This document shows, piece after piece, positions 1 through 7,056 of a stretch of DNA of 25,244 nucleotides; the first letter of the stretch is position 1; every line of letters begins with the position of its first letter. The notes beneath the pieces were generated by a model, which worked only from the letters and a program-made list of their open reading frames with translations, ran no database searches and had not been told where the DNA came from. The position numbers were made by a program, and so were the translations under genes. Origin of the DNA: CAZNGF01 sp964572855 (lineage in GTDB: Bacteria; Bipolaricaulota; Bipolaricaulia; RBG-16-55-9; JAJCYT01); contig CAZNGF010000042.1 in assembly GCA_964572855.1 (NCBI GenBank), positions 1-25,244 on the forward strand, given 5' to 3'.

Positions 1-1173
1 GGGACGTTCCTGGGCAAGGGCAAGGCCGCCGAGCTCAAAGGGTTGGTCGAGGCCAGTGGCGCCGAGGTCGTCGTGTTCAACGCCGAGTTGAGCCCGGCGC
101 AGGGGCGCAACCTGGAGGAGCTGCTCGGGGTCAAGATCATCGACCGCGCCCAGCTCATCATGGACATCTTCGCCCAGCGGGCCATGACCGCGGACGCCAA
201 GCTCCAGGTCGAGCTGGCCCAACTCCAGTACCTGCTCCCGCGGCTGCGCGGCTGGGGCGAGGCGCTCAGCCGGCTCGGCGGCGGCATCGGCACGCGCGGC
301 CCCGGCGAGACCAAGCTGACCCTGGAGCGCCGGCAGCTGCGGCGGCGCATCCATCGCATCGAAACCCAGCTGGAGGAGTCCCGCGTCAAGCGCGCGGTCA
401 AGCGCAAGGGGCGGGAACGCAGCGGCGTGTCCCAGGTCGCGCTGGTGGGCTACACCAACGCGGGCAAGTCGACGCTGCTCAACGCGCTCACCGACGCGGG
501 CGCGCTGGCCGAGGACAAGCTGTTCGCCACGCTCAACCCCGTGGCCCGCCGCGTCTCGCTGCCCGACGATCGCGAGGCCGTGCTGCTGGACACCGTGGGC
601 TTCATCCGCGAGCTGCCGCACCAGCTCGTGCCCGCCTTCCAATCCACGCTGGAGTCCGTGCGGGAGGCCGACCTCATCTTGCACGTGATGGACTCGTCGA
701 ATCCCCAAATGCTGGCGCAGTGGGAGGCCGTCAGGAACGTCTTCAAAGACGTCCTGGGCGGCGGCGAGTGGCCGCCGGTGCTGCACGTGTTCAACAAGGT
801 CGACCGCGCCGGTGACTCCGAGGCGCGCGAGGCGCTGGAGCACACCCGGGACCAGCTGCAGGATGCCGTGGAGATCTCCGCGCTGCATGGGCAGGGCCTG
901 GAACTCCTGCTGCAGACCGTGGCGGGGCTGCTCGGCGAGCCCAAGGTCGTGATCGAGCTGCACGTCCCCTACGCCAAGGGCCAGTGGTTGGACATCCTGC
1001 ACCGACAGGGCGAGGTGCTGGAACAACGCTACGGCGAGCGCGACGTGTCCGTCGACGTACGCCTCACCCGCCGGGACTTCGAGCGCCTGAGCGCCCAGGC
1101 TCAGCAGGAAGGCATCAATTGGCGCGTCGTGGACGGCGGGGTCAAGGGCGACCCGCCTGCCTCATCTTCGTAG
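1..1173 (+). CDS. hflX: GTPase HflX, 5'-truncated by window edge
   Basis: HflX is a ribosome-associated GTPase that splits stalled or stress-damaged 70S ribosomes. The reading frame is open from base 1, where GKGK followed by an E-L pair matches the HflX N-terminal nucleotide-binding domain, so the true start lies upstream of the window. The next segment holds the family's basic coiled region (GTRGPGETKLTLERR, then an Arg-rich helix). The G domain follows with G1 GYTNAGKST (about base 448), G3 DTVGF (about 589) and G4 NKVD (about 793). A short C-terminal domain ends at TAG 1171-1173. The next feature, on the opposite strand, is a pseudogene that ends 6 bp away. No terminator hairpin is visible after the stop. 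Identification is firm; only the missing N-terminus is unknown. Confidence 0.97.
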   Translation, partial: GTFLGKGKAAELKGLVEASGAEVVVFNAELSPAQGRNLEELLGVKIIDRAQLIMDIFAQRAMTADAKLQVELAQLQYLLPRLRGWGEALSRLGGGIGTRGPGETKLTLERRQLRRRIHRIETQLEESRVKRAVKRKGRERSGVSQVALVGYTNAGKSTLLNALTDAGALAEDKLFATLNPVARRVSLPDDREAVLLDTVGFIRELPHQLVPAFQSTLESVREADLILHVMDSSNPQMLAQWEAVRNVFKDVLGGGEWPPVLHVFNKVDRAGDSEAREALEHTRDQLQDAVEISALHGQGLELLLQTVAGLLGEPKVVIELHVPYAKGQWLDILHRQGEVLEQRYGERDVSVDVRLTRRDFERLSAQAQQEGINWRVVDGGVKGDPPASSS

Positions 1174-1178
1174 CGCCC

Positions 1179-1535
1179 CTAGCCGCTCACCGCGCGCCGG
1201 AAGCGTTCCAGCTGCGCCAGCCAGTCCACAGGCTCCCCGCGCGCGCCATGCGCGCCAGCACGGCGTCGGCCGCGCCGCCCATCCAGAGCGGAATGCGCCG
1301 CGCGGGCCGCGGGTTGATACTGACGTCGTCCAGCGCGTTCTTACGTCCCCCGAAAGGCCACCAGCGGGTCGCGCCAGAGCCGCCGGAGCACCTCGAGCTG
1401 CTCCTCGATGCGCCGGCCGCGCGTCCCGAAGTCGACGCCCATCCCCGCGTACTCGAACTCGTTCCAGCCCACCCCGACCCCCAGCCGCAAGCGCCCGCCC
1501 GAGAGCGAATCGAGCTACGCGGCCTGCTTGGCCAC
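1179..1535 (-). pseudogene. Decayed luciferase-like (F420/flavin) monooxygenase remnant
   Basis: Three minus-strand frames read in succession give one recognisable protein of the LLM-class flavin/F420-dependent oxidoreductase family. From about 1535 down to 1344 the frame reads VAKQAA, a stop, LDSLSGGRLRLGVGVGWNE, then FEYAGMGVDFGTRGRRIEEQ and LEVLRRLWRDPLVAFRGT. That is the family's central block. The frame is broken by an in-frame TAG at 1515-1517 and a TAA at 1341-1343. Homology resumes in another frame with LDDVSINPRPARRIPLWMGG and ADAVLARMARAG. It shifts again near 1225-1235 to DWLAQLERFRRAV and ends at 1179. Only about 120 codons of a family of roughly 300 residues remain, with no N-terminal half. 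At least one nonsense and two frameshift lesions are visible, so it is a pseudogene and not a functional short gene. Confidence 0.8.
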
Positions 1536-1592
1536 CCAAGCAGTTTGGCGTTGAGGGCGGAATCCGGGTTGGCAAGCCCGAGGCCGCACCGG

Positions 1593-1621
1593 TTGATTTC
1601 AGGGCGAACGGTTGCTATACT
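1593..1621 (+). promoter_or_regulatory. sigma70 promoter of cold-shock gene
   Basis: A TTGATT -35 (1593-1598) and TATACT -10 (1616-1621) are separated by exactly 17 bp. The predicted start near 1628 leaves a 5' UTR of about 144 nt before the cold-shock ATG at 1772. Long leaders of this size are typical of cspA-type genes, where the leader controls mRNA stability and translation at low temperature. No other gene lies between the promoter and the cold-shock ORF. Confidence 0.75.
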
Positions 1622-1771
1622 TGGTTTAGTCTGCAGCAAAGGTGGCACGGAGTGGCCGCCTGAACCTGAAGCATGGACAAGACACACGCGGGCTGAAGCT
1701 GGTTGGACGGTTTCTCCTTGTCGTGTTCGATGTCGTGCGTCAAATCCGTCGCAGGCAAAAGGAGGAAACGT

Positions 1772-1975
1772 ATGCCAACCGGCAAAGTCAAGTGGTTTAA
1801 CGACGACAAGGGCTTTGGCTTCATCGAGCAGGATGATGGCGGCGAGGACGCATTCGCGCACTATTCCGCCATCGTCGGTGAGGGCTACAAGTCCCTGAGC
1901 GAGGGCCAGTCCGTCGAGTTTGAGATCCAGGCCGACGCCAAGGGCCCGCGCGCGGTTAACATCCGCCCGCTCTAA
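1772..1975 (+). CDS. Cold-shock protein (CspA family)
   Basis: A 67-residue single cold-shock domain that binds single-stranded RNA/DNA and acts as an RNA chaperone in the cytoplasm. Visible motifs are RNP1 (KGFGFI) and the N-terminal KVKWFN strand. An acidic FIEQDDGGEDAFAHYSAI segment contains the equivalent of RNP2 (VFVH in the family, here AFAHY). The C-terminal EGQSVEFEIQADAKGPRAVNI strand is complete. The ATG at 1772 is set by an AGGAGG at 1760-1765; an in-frame ATG at 1703 would add a 23-residue tail that the family lacks. It is monocistronic, with its own promoter at 1593-1621 and a strong terminator at 1995-2029. The family assignment is certain. Whether it is cold-induced cannot be told from sequence. 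Confidence 0.96.
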   Translation: MPTGKVKWFNDDKGFGFIEQDDGGEDAFAHYSAIVGEGYKSLSEGQSVEFEIQADAKGPRAVNIRPL

Positions 1976-1994
1976 ACCTTGCAATCGACTTCGA

Positions 1995-2029
1995 CAGGCA
2001 CCGTCTTCACGACGGTGCCTGTTTCTTTT
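1995..2029 (+). terminator. Intrinsic terminator after cold-shock gene
   Basis: A perfect 11-bp stem (CAGGCACCGTC at 1995-2005 paired with GACGGTGCCTG at 2011-2021) closes a 5-nt TTCAC loop. It is followed by TTTCTTTT on the plus strand. It lies 19 bp after the cold-shock stop codon and isolates that gene from the methyltransferase/spermidine-synthase-like gene downstream. Confidence 0.93.
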
Positions 2030-2081
2030 CGGACCTCACCCCGGCCATGCCGCCATTTCGCACAAATTCGGAGGCCGCGCC

Positions 2082-2792
2082 TTGATCCGTCCCGCCTTTG
2101 AGGAACTCGCCTACCACGAAACCAAGCTGGGGCCGCTCGTCCTGCGCCGCCGCGCGGCGCTCGGTCTGGGCGGGGTGGATGTCCACGAAGTGATCCTGGA
2201 CGGTGCGTTCTTGATGTCGAGCCTCAACACCGACACCGAGGTCGCGCTGGCCGACCTCGCCCTGGAACCGATGGCGGGGGATCCGCTGGACGTCGTCGTG
2301 GGCGGCCTGGGGCTCGGCTACACGGCGCAGGCCGCGCTGGCACATCCCGACGTGCGCACGGTTGCCGTCATCGAGTACCTGCCCGAGGTGATCGCGTGGC
2401 ATCGCCAAGGCTTGGTCCCGATGGGCGCTGCGCTCGCGGCGGAGCCGCGCTGTGCGCTCGCCGACGGAGATTTCTTCACCTGGGCCGACGGGCGGGATCT
2501 GCCGGACGTGCCGGCAGCGGTCGACGCCGTCCTGGTCGATATCGATCACTCGCCCGAGCACCTGTTGAGCGCTGCTCACGGGCGCTTCTACCGGGAGGTT
2601 GGGCTGGGTCAACTCGCCAAGCGGCTGCGCCCGGGCGGCGCGTTCGCGCTCTGGTCGGCCGATCCGCCTTCGGCAACCCTGCGCGCGACGCTGGGGGGGG
2701 TGTTCCCCGACGTGCAAGACCACCAGGTCCGGTTCCGCGACCCGCTTTTCGGACGTCGGGACGAAAAGACCGTGATCGTCGCGCGCTTATGA
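2082..2792 (+). CDS. Spermidine synthase-like Rossmann protein
   Basis: A 236-residue cytoplasmic protein of the spermidine synthase/class I methyltransferase fold. The N-terminal strand region ends in a DGAFLMSS motif that resembles the beta-hairpin lid of this family. The nucleotide-binding loop is GGLGLGY, the acidic strand end is VIEYLPEVI, and VLVDIDHSPEHLL is the catalytic-strand equivalent. A C-terminal LRPGGAFALWSAD strand completes the fold. The chosen start is TTG 2082, placed 7 nt after a CGGAGG. The in-frame ATG at 1920 lies inside the cold-shock gene and before its terminator. It sits alone between the cold-shock terminator and a convergent gene that it overlaps by 6 bp. No speD or other polyamine gene is in the window, so true aminopropyltransferase activity is unproven. 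It could be a SAM-dependent enzyme with another substrate. Confidence 0.8.
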   Translation: MIRPAFEELAYHETKLGPLVLRRRAALGLGGVDVHEVILDGAFLMSSLNTDTEVALADLALEPMAGDPLDVVVGGLGLGYTAQAALAHPDVRTVAVIEYLPEVIAWHRQGLVPMGAALAAEPRCALADGDFFTWADGRDLPDVPAAVDAVLVDIDHSPEHLLSAAHGRFYREVGLGQLAKRLRPGGAFALWSADPPSATLRATLGGVFPDVQDHQVRFRDPLFGRRDEKTVIVARL

Positions 2793-3614
2793 CGTTGCGG
2801 GGGGAAGCGCGAAGGCCAGCCGTTCGAGCAGGCGCTTGAGCCCTTCAGCCTCGCGGCGAATCGCACTGCTGGCCACGCCCGCCTCGCCCAACGCCGCGCC
2901 GAAGTCGTCAAACGATGCGCGCACGTGGGCTTGATCCGACGCCGCGAGCCGCTCCCACATCTGCGAGAGGGACGTGCCGGGATCAGACGCCAGCCGTTCC
3001 CACGCGCGCATGGCGGTGGTCTGATCGGGGCGCTCCCACAGCCGCAGGACCCAATGGAGCCGTCCGATGAACCCGAAGACCTCACCCACGGGCCCGAACA
3101 GTTCGTCAAGCGTGGGCATCACCGAGCGGCCCGCCGGCGAGACGCCGACCGACAGCGGCTGGCTACCAGGACCGGTGGCTTCCTCCACGACGATGCGGCC
3201 CACCATGCCCATGTCCGCGTGCGGGATGCAGAAGAAGTCGTGGACGCCGAGGGCCCGAAACACGCGCTCGGCTGATGCCCCGAATTCGCGTAGCAGTCCC
3301 GTGTTCCAGGGCGGGGCCGTCTCCGGAATCCGCAGCGCCTTGTCGAGGTCCGGATGGAAGGCCGTGGCCGAGTGGCCGTCGCCCAGCACGTCCTCCACGA
3401 GAACGAACACGACCCGGTCGCCGCGCTCGAGCAGCAACCCCGGCGGGTCGAAGAAGAAGTCGCGCAACTCGACGACGTAGGTTGTCCCGTTCTCTTCGCC
3501 TGCCGGAAACGTGTTCCACGCGAGCACAACCAGCAAACCCGAACAGAGCAATCCGGCAAGAACGCGGACGAGCCCGCGGCCCCGCCGGTCCGTGCCGTTT
3601 GTCAAACCGTTCAT
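2787..3614 (-). CDS. Membrane-anchored cupredoxin with helical C-terminal extension
   Basis: A 275-residue exported blue-copper protein. Residues 15-38 form one hydrophobic N-terminal segment (signal anchor). The Cys in it does not sit in a lipobox, so I prefer a membrane anchor over a lipoprotein. Residues about 45-145 are a plastocyanin/pseudoazurin-type domain with likely copper ligands H81 (GHSATAF), C129, H132 and M137 in CIPHADMGM, spaced as in pseudoazurin (C-x2-H-x4-M). Residues about 150-275 are predicted helical and Trp/Leu-rich, and I do not recognise them; such an extension is not part of the standard cupredoxin fold. The ATG overlaps the stop of the DUF1501 gene (ATGA), so it is probably the last gene of a DUF1800-DUF1501-cupredoxin operon. 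The electron-transfer role is inferred from the fold; partners are unknown. Confidence 0.85.
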   Translation of the reverse strand: MNGLTNGTDRRGRGLVRVLAGLLCSGLLVVLAWNTFPAGEENGTTYVVELRDFFFDPPGLLLERGDRVVFVLVEDVLGDGHSATAFHPDLDKALRIPETAPPWNTGLLREFGASAERVFRALGVHDFFCIPHADMGMVGRIVVEEATGPGSQPLSVGVSPAGRSVMPTLDELFGPVGEVFGFIGRLHWVLRLWERPDQTTAMRAWERLASDPGTSLSQMWERLAASDQAHVRASFDDFGAALGEAGVASSAIRREAEGLKRLLERLAFALPPATS

Positions 3615-4867
3615 ACGAACTCCAGCAACTCGTAGCGCGCGCCCAACACGTCGGCCGCGTCCACGCCGAGCCAGCGTTCCAGCACGGTGGCGTAGACCGA
3701 GCGGAAGTCGATCGCGAACTTGAGGTCGCCGTTGTCGTCCAAATCGCGCAAATCGGGCGGCTCGCCCAGCACCCCGCCGCGCGCGGGGTTGCCCAGCACG
3801 AACATGGGCGCGGCCGTGCCGTGGTCGGTCCCGAGGCTGCCGTTTTCGCGCACGCGGCGTCCGAACTCGGAAAAGGTCATCATGAGCACGTCGTCGGCCA
3901 ACCCCATCCCGGCCAGGTCCTGGTAGAAGGCGGCCACGCCCGTGTCCACCGCGCTCAGGAGTTGGGCATGCATCTCGCTCTGTTCGGCATGTGTGTCAAA
4001 GCCGCCGATCTGAACGTGCATCACCTGGGTTCCCAGGCCGCCCGCGATCAGCTTGGCCACCAGCTGCAGCCCTTGAGCGAACGGGTTGTCGGGATAGACA
4101 ACTTCACTGCTGTACCGGGCTGCGGCATCCTGGATGGCGGCCGCGCTGCGGATCGCGCTCAAACCCGTGTTGGCAATCAGCGAGCGGGTGCCGTCCTCCC
4201 GCGCGCCGACGCGCTCGTTGATGGCCGTGAACGCGCTCAATTGCGGCTCGCGGTCCTCGGGGAAGGCGTCGTTGGTCTGAAACTCGAAGCCCTCCAGGTC
4301 GCGGATCGAGGGGACGACGACCTGCTCGCCGCGCAACGAGAGCGGGAGGTCGTTCCCCACACTGGCCGCCGGCACGCCTCCCTCGCACGTGCTCTCGCAG
4401 AGGGTTTGGTCCAGGTAGCGGCCCAGCCAGCCCGTGCCCACCACGGTCTCGGGGTTGGCGGTCTCCCAGATGTCGGTGGAGCGGAAGTGCGAGCGGTTCG
4501 GGTTCGGGTAGCCCACCCCTTGGACGATGGCCAGATGCCCCTGGTCGTAGAGCGATTTGAAGTTGGCCAGGTTCGGATTTAAACCGAATTTTCCGTCGAG
4601 GGCGAGCACGTTTTCTTCCGGGATCGCAAGCGCCGGCCGCGCGTCGTAGTAGCGCCCGTCGCCGAACGGGACGACGGTGTTGAGCCCGTCGTTGCCGCCG
4701 CCGAGCTGGATCACGACCAGCATGCGGTCCTCGGTTGAGAGGTTGCTGGCCTGGGCAAACACAGTGTCGCCGCCGTTGGACGTCTGCATCATCATGGTGT
4801 GGCTGGCCAGGCTGAGCGAGACGAAGGTCACGCCGCGCTTGATGAATTCCCTGCGGTTTAAACTCAT
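3611..4867 (-). CDS. DUF1501 family Tat-exported protein
   Basis: A 418-residue DUF1501 protein. It starts with a twin-arginine signal (NRREFIKRG followed by a hydrophobic stretch), so it is expected to cross the membrane folded, possibly with a bound metal or cofactor. Family hallmarks are VVIQLGGGNDGLNTVVP with the following DGRYYDARPALAIP block, HVQIGGFDTH, and near the C-terminus FSEFGRRVRENGSLGTDHG. The fold is related to the alkaline phosphatase/sulfatase superfamily. No substrate has been firmly established for the family, and I do not assign one. It lies 10 bp downstream of a DUF1800 gene and its stop overlaps the cupredoxin start. This pairing with DUF1800 is common in several phyla. 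The start is supported by an AGGAGG a few bases upstream. Confidence 0.95.
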   Translation of the reverse strand: MSLNRREFIKRGVTFVSLSLASHTMMMQTSNGGDTVFAQASNLSTEDRMLVVIQLGGGNDGLNTVVPFGDGRYYDARPALAIPEENVLALDGKFGLNPNLANFKSLYDQGHLAIVQGVGYPNPNRSHFRSTDIWETANPETVVGTGWLGRYLDQTLCESTCEGGVPAASVGNDLPLSLRGEQVVVPSIRDLEGFEFQTNDAFPEDREPQLSAFTAINERVGAREDGTRSLIANTGLSAIRSAAAIQDAAARYSSEVVYPDNPFAQGLQLVAKLIAGGLGTQVMHVQIGGFDTHAEQSEMHAQLLSAVDTGVAAFYQDLAGMGLADDVLMMTFSEFGRRVRENGSLGTDHGTAAPMFVLGNPARGGVLGEPPDLRDLDDNGDLKFAIDFRSVYATVLERWLGVDAADVLGARYELLEFV

Positions 4868-4877
4868 GCAAAGCCTC

Positions 4878-6374
4878 CTAGTTCAACTGGTATTCGGGCA
4901 ACGACATGATCAGGTGGGCCAGGCCGCGCACCTTGACCTCCTGCGTGCGCGGGTCGAGCCGGAAGCCGGAGGCGTCGCCGTCGGTAAGGTAGTCCACCAG
5001 CAGGTCGCTGGTCTCCGCCGACACCTCGAGCCCGCCGAGCTGTTCCAGCAGCGCGGTCACGACCTCCTCGGGCGACTGCCCGGCGCGCACGTAGGCGCTC
5101 GGTTCGAACCCCTGCCCGATGCGTCCGGGACGCAGCGTGGTGATCAGGTTGGCCACGTTGTAGCGCACCAGCAGCGTGTTGGTGTTGACCCAATCCAGGC
5201 CGCCGTCCCAGCCCTTGACCGTGGGCGGGTTGAACAGCTCCTGATCCATCGTGCGCATGAAGTTGGCCAGCGCGTTGTAGCCGCGCTCGTCGTTGAACTT
5301 CAGCCCCAGGTGGCGCGCCGCGCCCGCCACCAACTCGGCCGGGCTCTTGACGGTCGCAAAGCGCGCTTTTTCGCTGTAAAACGCGTCCATGTTGAACAGG
5401 TGCCGCACGACGGCCCGCAGGTCGTAGCCGGAAGCGCGCATGACCTCGGCCAGCTCGTCCAGGATCTCCATCTCCGGGCTCTCGTAGGCGAAGAAGGTCC
5501 AGAGCTTCCAGCTCAGGAAATAGGCGGTGGCGTCCCGCTCAAGGATCAGGTCGATGACGTCCTCGCCGCCGAAGTTCCCGGTCTGCCCGAACACGGTCTT
5601 GGGTCCTGAGTCGTGCTGCGAGCGGTTGAAGAAGAAGCCGGTGCGCCGCACGGTCCAGCCCGTGAAGGCGCGCGCCACTTCCTGCACGTCTCTTTCCGTG
5701 TAGTTGGACGCGCCCGTTTTGACGTGGTCGATACCCATCGTGAACAGCTCCATGAGCTCGCGGGCGTAGTTCTCGTTGGGCGCGCCCTTGACGTTGGTGT
5801 TGTTGTCGAGCCAGACGATCATGGCCGGGTCGCGCGAGACCGCCAGCACGAGCTCTCGAAAAGGGGCCAGCGCCAGCCGGCGCAGCGTGTGGTTCTGGTT
5901 CAGCATGAAATCGACGCGCGCGACCTTGGAGATGGCCGTGGCGAAGTGCCCGTGCCAGAAAAGCGTCATCTTCTCCTCGAACGGCCGCGCGCTGTGGGCC
6001 AACCGGTAGACCCACCACGCTTTGATGCCGGGGAACGTCTTGAGGTCGATGCGCCCGCGGTCGGCCCGCTGGCCGCGCGGGACGTCCTGGACCAGCGCGT
6101 CCAGTTCGGCTTCCAGCGCGTCGTTGGACGTGTTCTCGTAGTCGACCAGCGCATCAACGGCGGCCGCGCGCCCCTTGGCGGCCAGCGCCTCGGCCTCGGC
6201 GGGCGTCCCGCCGAAGCCCGCGCGCCGCAGCAGGTGCCCCGCTTCGGCGCGCCCGAATTCCCCTTGAGCGCGGGCGCGCCGGGGCGAGCCCACCAGCGCC
6301 GCTGTGCCGCCGCCCCCCGCGGCACGCAGCCAATCCCGTCTTGTCGCTGCCAAATGCAAAGACGCTTTGGCCAT
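4878..6374 (-). CDS. DUF1800 family exported protein
   Basis: A 498-residue DUF1800 protein. The N-terminus carries a Tat-like signal (TRRDWLRAAGGGG, hydrophobic stretch, then RARAQ as a likely cleavage area). Family motifs are the N-terminal HLLRRAGFGGTPAEAEAL segment, FWHGHFATAISKV near the middle, DNNTNVKGAPNENYARELME with LFTMG, and a C-terminal repeat-like helical part ending in SLPEYQLN. The family is uncharacterised and usually sits next to DUF1501, as it does here. The ATG is preceded by AGGAGG at 5 nt. It is the first gene of a tight three-gene unit with DUF1501 and the cupredoxin; the small secreted gene upstream is separated by 63 bp and may or may not be co-transcribed. I infer an extracytoplasmic function but cannot name it. 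Confidence 0.95.
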   Translation of the reverse strand: MAKASLHLAATRRDWLRAAGGGGTAALVGSPRRARAQGEFGRAEAGHLLRRAGFGGTPAEAEALAAKGRAAAVDALVDYENTSNDALEAELDALVQDVPRGQRADRGRIDLKTFPGIKAWWVYRLAHSARPFEEKMTLFWHGHFATAISKVARVDFMLNQNHTLRRLALAPFRELVLAVSRDPAMIVWLDNNTNVKGAPNENYARELMELFTMGIDHVKTGASNYTERDVQEVARAFTGWTVRRTGFFFNRSQHDSGPKTVFGQTGNFGGEDVIDLILERDATAYFLSWKLWTFFAYESPEMEILDELAEVMRASGYDLRAVVRHLFNMDAFYSEKARFATVKSPAELVAGAARHLGLKFNDERGYNALANFMRTMDQELFNPPTVKGWDGGLDWVNTNTLLVRYNVANLITTLRPGRIGQGFEPSAYVRAGQSPEEVVTALLEQLGGLEVSAETSDLLVDYLTDGDASGFRLDPRTQEVKVRGLAHLIMSLPEYQLN

Positions 6375-6437
6375 TGCGACCTCCTTTGTGGAATGGAACG
6401 GCCGCGGGGCCCGCCCCGTGCGAGCCCCGCCATGAAC

Positions 6438-6938
6438 CTACGACAACACCGGCAGGGTCTGCTGCAGCCAGATCCGAACGGCCTTTTCCAGGGCCGACTC
6501 GAGCTTTGGCGCGTCCGCGTGGAAGTGCCCCGCGGACAGCCGCTCGCCGCGTCCGGAATAGACCGTGGTGGCCATCCCGACCCGGAAACGGTCGCTGATC
6601 GTCACCCGCACGATCACGATCCGCTCGAGCCGCAGCAGCCGCGCCAGGCGCTTTAGGTCGTCGGGCTTGGCGCGGTGATCCAATTGTACGCCGAGCTTGC
6701 GCTGGGCCTCGCCCAGTGCCTCCTGGTCGACCAGCGCGACGCGCTCGACCTGCTCGATGCCGTGCGCCAATTGAGCCATGATCGCCTGCAGGATTCCCGG
6801 TTCGTCGATCAGGATCCCGGGCGACTCCATCCGCACGATCACGCCCACCCTGGCTGGTTCCCTCTCCTCCTGCGCGCTGGCGAGCGCGCCGACCGCGATT
6901 AGCAACGCCAGCGTCACGATCCAACCCCGTTTGAACAT
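6438..6938 (-). CDS. Small secreted protein of unknown function
   Basis: About 166 residues, beginning with a Sec-type signal peptide (basic FKRG, hydrophobic core TLALLIAVGALASAQ with an A-S-A cleavage pattern). The mature part alternates predicted helices and strands: RVGVIVRMESPGIL, ALVDQEALGEAQRKLGV, ERIVIVRVTISDRFRVGM. It ends in a helix with LESALEKAVRIWLQQ. The pattern resembles periplasmic alpha/beta domains that compute on outer-membrane or lipoprotein assembly factors, but I see no family signature and give no function. Two ATGs lie 6 bp apart. The AGGAGG at 6947-6952 is 8 nt from the second (6936-6938) and only 2 nt from the first (6942-6944), so I chose the second. It precedes the DUF1800 gene by 63 bp on the same strand. 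Confidence 0.8.
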   Translation of the reverse strand: MFKRGWIVTLALLIAVGALASAQEEREPARVGVIVRMESPGILIDEPGILQAIMAQLAHGIEQVERVALVDQEALGEAQRKLGVQLDHRAKPDDLKRLARLLRLERIVIVRVTISDRFRVGMATTVYSGRGERLSAGHFHADAPKLESALEKAVRIWLQQTLPVLS

Positions 6939-7056
6939 GTCCATCGCCTCCTGCTGAGATGATGCCCCACGCTAGCCCGGCGGGGCGTAGAAAGTCTGTA
7001 GAAGGCAGGTTAAACCCGGTAAAATTTTGTCTAGCAGCGGTTTTGGCTGGATACGC

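Noticed and set aside
6945..7056. Promoter TTTACC-N17-TACAGA upstream of the small secreted gene
   Set aside because: It matches only 4/6 and 3/6 consensus bases, too weak to list as a feature.
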